Shown: piece by piece, positions 31,702 through 35,525 of the stretch
How the letters are laid out: every line of letters begins with the position of its first letter
How positions within the stretch are numbered: position 1 is the stretch's first letter
Assembly: GCA_035542155.1 (NCBI GenBank)
Contig: DATKLX010000224.1
Coordinates: forward strand, 1-35,525
Direction of reading: 5' to 3'
Length of the DNA stretch: 35,525 bases
Origin: DATKLX01 sp035542155
GTDB lineage: Bacteria > Chloroflexota > Anaerolineae > Anaerolineales > Anaerolineaceae
Made by a program: the position numbers and the translations under genes
Notes under the pieces: model-generated
What the model was told of the DNA's origin: nothing
Databases searched by the model: none
What the model saw: the letters and a program-made list of their open reading frames with translations, nothing else

Positions 31702-32759
31702 ACACTGAGCCCGGAATCAATCCCAGAGAAGCCATCTACCGTGCCAAAATGGCGCTCCGCCAGGGCCAACGCCACGATGCCCGCCGCTGGGCCGAGCGGG
31801 CTGCCGCTCTCGCGCCTGACGAGGAGGAGCCCTGGTTGATCCTGGCCGGGATCTCCAGCCCCGAGACGAGCCTGATTTATCTGAAGCGCGCCCTGGAGAT
31901 CAACCCCGCGAGCAAGGCGGCCCGTGAGGGGATCCATTGGGCTTTGCAACGCCAGCGGGCCAACCGGCGGATCGGCGTCCGCGATCGTACGAAACCCCTT
32001 CATCTACCCCATCCACCCCGAACGCCGATCCCGGTTCCATCCCAGGCGATGGTTGCCACGCGCGTTCCGGTGCTGGCCATCGCCCTGGTTTTTTTGATCC
32101 TCGCTGCCGCAGCAGGAGTCTGGTATCTAAACCCGGAAATTACCCAGGCGATGGATGGCATCCAGGCCGTCGGAGGTGCCCCCCATTCGGTCGCGATGCT
32201 TGAAAAAAACACCATCACCCCCACCTTCACCGCCACATTTACCCCCACACCGACTGCCACTGTCACGCCGACCTTCACGCCGACACCCACTTTTACACCC
32301 ACTCTCACACCAACTGAAATCCCGACGGATACGCCGGCTCCCCAACCGACCCCTGTCCCACCCTCGGTAGATAAACCCGCTATGCCCGATGTAGAAATCG
32401 CCAAAGACGAGCACTGGATCGACGTCGATCTGAGCAACCAGCGCGCTTATGCATACTCAGGGAAAACCCTGATGAAATCGTTCCTCGTTTCCACGGGTAC
32501 CTGGCTTCATCCGACTGTCACCGGCCAGTTCCACGTCTATGTCCGCTATCGTTACGCGAATATGTCTGGACCCGGTTATTTTCTGCCAGACGTCCCCTAC
32601 GTGATGTATTTTTATGACGGGTATGGGCTACATGGCACATACTGGCACCACAACTTTGGCCATCCCATGAGCCATGGCTGCGTCAACTTTTCCATTGAGG
32701 ACGCACATTGGGTCTACGATTTTACTCAGCTAGGCACACTGGTGAACGTGCATAACTGA
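31698..32759 (+). CDS. L,D-transpeptidase with cytoplasmic TPR and Thr/Pro linker
   Basis: A 353-residue YkuD-domain enzyme that makes 3-3 cross-links (or attaches proteins) in peptidoglycan. The N-terminal 90 residues form a TPR-like cytoplasmic helical region (AIYRAKMALRQGQRHDARRW, SLIYLKRALEINP). A membrane helix is at about 123-144, then a long Thr/Pro-rich spacer (about 172-225), then the YkuD domain with active Cys328 in GHPMSHGCVN preceded by HGTYWH. A cytoplasmic TPR on an L,D-transpeptidase is uncommon and suggests docking to an intracellular partner. It overlaps the next gene by one base (TGATG). Confidence 0.9.
   Translation: MNTEPGINPREAIYRAKMALRQGQRHDARRWAERAAALAPDEEEPWLILAGISSPETSLIYLKRALEINPASKAAREGIHWALQRQRANRRIGVRDRTKPLHLPHPPRTPIPVPSQAMVATRVPVLAIALVFLILAAAAGVWYLNPEITQAMDGIQAVGGAPHSVAMLEKNTITPTFTATFTPTPTATVTPTFTPTPTFTPTLTPTEIPTDTPAPQPTPVPPSVDKPAMPDVEIAKDEHWIDVDLSNQRAYAYSGKTLMKSFLVSTGTWLHPTVTGQFHVYVRYRYANMSGPGYFLPDVPYVMYFYDGYGLHGTYWHHNFGHPMSHGCVNFSIEDAHWVYDFTQLGTLVNVHN
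32216..32360 (+). repeat. Thr/Pro coding repeat in the L,D-transpeptidase linker
   Basis: Imperfect tandem units of about 6-12 bases rich in ACN and CCN codons encode about 48 residues of TPT-type spacer. The unit length is irregular, which speaks against CRISPR or a minisatellite outside coding use. Because it is repetitive it may vary in length between strains. Confidence 0.8.
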
Positions 32760-33832
32760 TGCTTGGGCTTCAAAGGTGGTCTCGCCGGGATTTCTTGAAA
32801 TGGAGCGGCCTGGGGCTCCTGGGGCTGGTGTTTCCACCTTCAGCCGCCTCGCTGCCGGCAGCGATCCAGTGGGCCTCATCCCTCCCTGCCCAAACGGAGG
32901 AGGACTCGCCCAGGCTGGGGCGGGTCCTCGAGGAAACTGTTCTGGTATTCAAAGAGCCCACCTTCAAGGCCGACCTGGTCAGGATTTACTGGCGTGATCT
33001 GGTCCTGCCCATTTCTGGAGTGACGCTGGGGAGCGGCGCGCCAGAATATAACCGCATTTGGTATCGCATTGGGGAGGAGGGCTACGTCCATTCTGGGGAT
33101 ATTCAACCTGTGCGGGTTATCACCCAGCCAAACGGCGGGACGATTCCGGAAGGCGGGCGGCTGGCTGAGGTCACCGTGCCCTACACAGATGCCCGCCGGC
33201 TGCCTTCTGAACTCGAGAACAGCCTGATTGCATACCGGATGTACTACGGCACTACCCATTGGATCTTCTCCCAGAAGCGGGATGACCTGGGCAAAACCTG
33301 GTACGAGCTGTTTGACGATAAATACAAGCTCTTTTATTACGCTAATGCTACTCACCTGCGGCTGATCCCGCCTGAGGAGCTTACCCCGATTTCTCCTGAG
33401 ATCCCCATCGAGGATAAACGCCTGGAAGTTCGCCTCGAAGATCAGGTGCTGATCGCTTACGAGTGGGAAAAACCGGTCTTTATGGCTAAGGTTGCCTCCG
33501 GTGGCAACTTTTCCACCGGGAATTATTCCACTCCAACTGGCCACTATATCACCAATCATAAACGATACACCCGCCACATGGCTGCCGGCGACCACGCCGC
33601 GCCGAATAGTTACGATCTGCCCGGCGTCCCCTGGGTCACTTATTTCACTCCCGAGGGCATCTCTTTTCACGGTACCTACTGGCACAACGATTTTGGCCAC
33701 CCGCGCAGTCATGGCTGCGTCAATCTGGCGCCTTCCGCGGCGCGCTGGATCTTCCGCTGGACCCTCCCTACGGTCCCGACTGGGGAGGTATTCGCCTTTA
33801 AAGATTATGGCACGGGCGTCGATATCTATTAA
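32759..33832 (+). CDS. Tat-exported L,D-transpeptidase (YkuD)
   Basis: A 357-residue second L,D-transpeptidase. It begins with a twin-arginine signal, SRRDFLKWSG (RRxFLK) followed by a hydrophobic stretch to about residue 35, so export in folded form is expected; Tat export is unusual for YkuD enzymes. The middle contains an SH3-like region (about 55-135, VLVFKEPTFKADLVRIYWRD, WYRIGEEGYVHSGDI). The catalytic domain (about 220-340) ends with HGTYWHNDFGHPRSHGCVN and active Cys320. It follows the first L,D-transpeptidase with a one-base overlap, so both should be made in similar amounts. Confidence 0.92.
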   Translation: MLGLQRWSRRDFLKWSGLGLLGLVFPPSAASLPAAIQWASSLPAQTEEDSPRLGRVLEETVLVFKEPTFKADLVRIYWRDLVLPISGVTLGSGAPEYNRIWYRIGEEGYVHSGDIQPVRVITQPNGGTIPEGGRLAEVTVPYTDARRLPSELENSLIAYRMYYGTTHWIFSQKRDDLGKTWYELFDDKYKLFYYANATHLRLIPPEELTPISPEIPIEDKRLEVRLEDQVLIAYEWEKPVFMAKVASGGNFSTGNYSTPTGHYITNHKRYTRHMAAGDHAAPNSYDLPGVPWVTYFTPEGISFHGTYWHNDFGHPRSHGCVNLAPSAARWIFRWTLPTVPTGEVFAFKDYGTGVDIY

Positions 33833-33882
33833 AATTGGGGTAACCAGAGAACCGGCGAATTCACCATTCGTGTGAGGTGTAT

Positions 33883-34314
33883 ATGTCTCGTCAGGCTGTT
33901 TTCAGCGGGCTGATTGTCGACGAAAATGGGAACCCTGTTGAAACCACGTATATTGGGGATGAAGCCGCTTACGTGGTCAACGACGCCGGCTTCCACCGCC
34001 ACATTCCATCTGAGCAGGTTGACCGCCAGGTCCTGGATTATATGCGCCGCCAGATTGAAGGGAATGAACAAACGATCAGCGACCAGACTGCGAAAATGCT
34101 CGGCCAGGAAGATATCTTTTCGAAAGCTATGATCCTTAACCAGATCAAGCAGATCGGCGACCAGTTCGAAACCCTGCTACAGACCGGAATCCCGGAAGAG
34201 GGCCGCGCCTATCTGGGAATGATGGGCTTTCGCGTGGTGATCAATGTGCACGGCGAGGTCCTCGAGGTTCAACAGCCAAGCGCGCCTGGACCGGATGAGG
34301 GCGGCGACGAATAG
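33883..34314 (+). CDS. Unknown small cytosolic protein
   Basis: A 143-residue protein with no recognised domain. The first third is beta-rich (FSGLIVDENGNPVETTYIGDEAAYVV); the middle is strongly helical and polar (DRQVLDYMRRQIEGNEQTISDQTAKMLG, then FSKAMILNQIKQIGDQFETLL); the end has VVINVHGEVLEVQ and an acidic tail. No signal peptide or membrane helix is seen. The ATG at 33883 is chosen because GAGG lies five bases before it, while the GTG at 33877 lies inside that site. Spaced 50 bp each way from an L,D-transpeptidase and a thioredoxin-TPR gene. Codon use is like its neighbours, so it is probably a lineage gene rather than recent gain. Confidence 0.75.
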   Translation: MSRQAVFSGLIVDENGNPVETTYIGDEAAYVVNDAGFHRHIPSEQVDRQVLDYMRRQIEGNEQTISDQTAKMLGQEDIFSKAMILNQIKQIGDQFETLLQTGIPEEGRAYLGMMGFRVVINVHGEVLEVQQPSAPGPDEGGDE

Positions 34315-34348
34315 CAAGAAATCCAATACAATTCTAATGCGATTAGGA

Positions 34349-34354
34349 TAGAAT
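34349..34354 (+). promoter_or_regulatory. Candidate -10 box of the thioredoxin-TPR gene
   Basis: TAGAAT ends nine bases before the ATG at 34364. The message would have zero to three leader bases. No strong -35 hexamer is visible; the region is AT-rich relative to the surroundings. Confidence 0.4.
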
Positions 34355-34363
34355 CATTAGACT

Positions 34364-35194
34364 ATGGCATCTGAATATATTATCGACGTAAATGAAGCAG
34401 ACTTTGAATATGAAGTTGTTGGGTATTCCAAGAATGTACCCGTGATTGTGGATTTCTGGGCAAAATGGTGCGTTCCATGTAAGACGTTGAGCCCTGCGCT
34501 CGAAAAGATGGTCGAAGAGGCCAACGGTGCGGTGCGCCTGGCAAAAGTCGACGTGGACCAGAATCCTAATCTGGCCATGCGGTTTGGAGTGCGTAGCATC
34601 CCCAGTGTCAAAGCGTTTTCGCAGGGGCAGGTGGTCGCCGAGTTTACCGGCCTGCAGCCCGAGCCGTTTTTACGCGAGTTTTTCGAGAAAGTCGTGCCCA
34701 GCCCGGCCGGGCTGTTGCTGGAGAAGGGCAACAACCTGCTCCTTCTGCACCAATGGTCTGATGCAGAAGAGACCTTCTGCGAGTTGCTTGATGAGAATCC
34801 CGATTTACCGGTCGCCCAACTTGGGCTGGCAAAGAGCCTTCTCGGCCAGGGCAGCGGGAACGAGGCGCTCTTCATTCTGCGTAAATTTCCCCCCAGCCGG
34901 GAATACGCGCAGGCCGAGAACCTGCGCCCGCTGGCGGAAGCCATGGCAGCCTACGAGAACGACAAGCCGGAAACCGATGACGCGTACGGACCCGCGTTCC
35001 GCAACGCGATTCGCCTGGCCATGCGAGGCAATATCCCGGCGGCGCTGGATGGACTGCTGGATATCCTCCGCCAGGAAAAACGCTACCGCGGCGGGCTGGC
35101 CCGCATGGTGATCCTCGGTCTGCTCGATCTGCTCGGCGAGGAAGATCCCCAGACCCGCGAATACCGCGCAGAGCTGGCGTCGATCCTCTTCTAA
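34364..35194 (+). CDS. Thioredoxin-domain TPR protein (YbbN/CnoX-like)
   Basis: A 276-residue cytosolic protein with an N-terminal thioredoxin domain (1-110) and a C-terminal helical TPR region. The redox motif is WCVPCK with Cys36 and Cys39, and the cis-Pro is Pro80 in RSIPSVKAF. The middle contains TPR-like pairs (LLLLHQWSDAEETFCELLDENPDLPVAQLGLAKSLLG is one visible unit, here split in words) and the end LARMVILGLLDLLGEEDPQTREYRAELASILF-type helix typical of YbbN. In E. coli the relative is a chaperone-linked thiol protector that works with GroEL and DnaK; here an intact CxxC suggests redox activity. It is followed by a strong hairpin terminator. Confidence 0.92.
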   Translation: MASEYIIDVNEADFEYEVVGYSKNVPVIVDFWAKWCVPCKTLSPALEKMVEEANGAVRLAKVDVDQNPNLAMRFGVRSIPSVKAFSQGQVVAEFTGLQPEPFLREFFEKVVPSPAGLLLEKGNNLLLLHQWSDAEETFCELLDENPDLPVAQLGLAKSLLGQGSGNEALFILRKFPPSREYAQAENLRPLAEAMAAYENDKPETDDAYGPAFRNAIRLAMRGNIPAALDGLLDILRQEKRYRGGLARMVILGLLDLLGEEDPQTREYRAELASILF

Positions 35195-35221
35195 ATAAGC
35201 GAACGAACAAATCAGCAAATC

Positions 35222-35259
35222 AATGAGGAAGCCCGGCGAAATCGCGGGGCTTCCTCATT
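35222..35259. terminator. Long hairpin terminator between convergent genes
   Basis: AATGAGGAAGCCC (35222-35234) pairs over 13 bases with GGGCTTCCTCATT (35247-35259), and the loop itself can pair GCGA/TCGC. It lies 28 bp after the thioredoxin-TPR stop and before the convergent CBM9-like gene, so it can serve both strands. No long U tract follows on the plus strand. Confidence 0.8.
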
Positions 35260-35295
35260 ATGATCACCAGGATGCAGCTCGGATTCCGAAAAAGG

Positions 35296-35320
35296 TCCTT
35301 AAGGAACCAATTCGCGAATT
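35296..35320. repeat. Two adjacent perfect palindromes
   Basis: TCCTTAAGGA (35296-35305) and AATTCGCGAATT (35309-35320) are perfect self-complementary sites three bases apart, in the gap after the hairpin terminator and just downstream of the stop of the CBM9-like gene. No function can be assigned; they could be protein sites or part of the leftward gene's termination region. Confidence 0.5.
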
Positions 35321-35333
35321 GACCGGGCAACTT

Positions 35334-35525
35334 CTACTGCAGAGTCAGGATCCCCCAGGTGGTGGGATCGACCAGGGAGCGCTTGGAGGTGCTGGAAACC
35401 ATCGTCTGCTGGACGTTGGAGCTGCTGTTGTCGTTATCCGAGACGGAGAGGGCAAATCCAAGGCGCATGCCGCTTTGGGGAGTCACGCCGAAGACCGACC
35501 AGGGGATGGCTGCTTCCAGACGCCA
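35334..35525 (-). CDS. C-terminal end of a CBM9/DOMON-like secreted protein (partial)
   Basis: A minus-strand frame of 63 codons plus a TAG stop (35334-35336) runs to the right edge without interruption. It reads EAAIPWSVFGVTPQSG, GFALSVSDND, then QQTMVSSTSKRSLVDPTTWG and LTLQ at the end. This pattern (an AIPW strand, FALSVSDND, QQTMVS and DPTTWGTLTL-like end) is typical of the C-terminus of family 9 carbohydrate-binding modules, which bind reducing ends of xylan or cellulose sugars. The 5' part, including any catalytic or anchoring domain and the signal peptide, lies outside the window. The frame ends convergent to the thioredoxin-TPR gene. Confidence 0.8.
   Translation of the reverse strand, partial: WRLEAAIPWSVFGVTPQSGMRLGFALSVSDNDNSSSNVQQTMVSSTSKRSLVDPTTWGILTLQ

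Noticed and set aside
32216..32360. Repeats that resemble a CRISPR-like or satellite array
   Set aside because: Irregular short units in frame encode a Thr/Pro linker; no spacers and no cas genes.
32876..33712. 278-codon minus-strand frame opposite the second L,D-transpeptidase
   Set aside because: Shadow of a gene with clear YkuD motifs.

Overview
The window looks like chromosomal DNA of a member of Chloroflexota, most likely class Anaerolineae. This is inferred from gene content, not from a marker-gene search. Clues are Thr/Pro-rich linkers on cell-wall proteins, a multi-GAF sensor kinase of the kind common there, TrpB2 paired with a T-box-controlled TrpRS, a compact nusA-infB operon, and several genes whose -10 box sits directly before the start codon (leaderless mRNAs). 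About 25 intact genes and one gene cut by the right edge are present. I see no tRNA, rRNA, CRISPR array, prophage or intact insertion sequence.

Layout. (1) 1-510: a stretch without a convincing gene, with short inverted repeats before a leaderless SDR oxidoreductase (511-1287). (2) 1435-7207, plus strand: a NusG paralogue, a large membrane histidine kinase (PDZ-like segment, about ten membrane helices, four GAF domains, HisKA, HATPase) and a FIST-domain sensor protein. (3) 7219-10041, minus strand: strong promoter, tryptophan T-box riboswitch (specifier UGG visible) with terminator, trpS, trpB2. (4) 10049-19070, minus strand: the translation operon nusA-ylxR-infB-rbfA-nrnA-truB-ribF, ending in a double-length ThyX-like protein. 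(5) 19216-20591: a lipoprotein; divergent from it, 20663-22933 encodes a protein built like a Zn-ribbon DNA adenine methylase but lacking the catalytic motifs. (6) 22950-28981: a class A penicillin-binding protein and a divergent (alpha/alpha)6 glycosidase-like gene, each with a leaderless-type start only 59 bp apart. (7) 29024-29640: two tandem cyclic-di-AMP receptor (DarA/PstA-type) genes. (8) 29676-30754, minus strand: flavin reductase-like and AMMECR1 genes that overlap. (9) 30892-33832: N-acetylmuramoyl-L-alanine amidase and two L,D-transpeptidases, translationally overlapping. (10) 33883-35525: a conserved-looking unknown, a thioredoxin-TPR protein, a strong hairpin terminator, and the end of a CBM9-like secreted protein.

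How the parts work together. Region 4 is the classical coupling of transcription elongation, initiation factor, ribosome maturation and FAD synthesis; FAD made by RibF would serve ThyX, whose gene overlaps ribF. Region 3 senses uncharged tRNA-Trp and would raise both tryptophan charging and tryptophan formation from indole. Regions 6 and 9 build and remodel peptidoglycan with both D,D- and L,D-transpeptidases. The most promising unexplained items are the degenerate methylase-like protein, the fused two-half ThyX, the TrpRS lacking a recognisable KMSKS loop, and the repeated leaderless start geometry.
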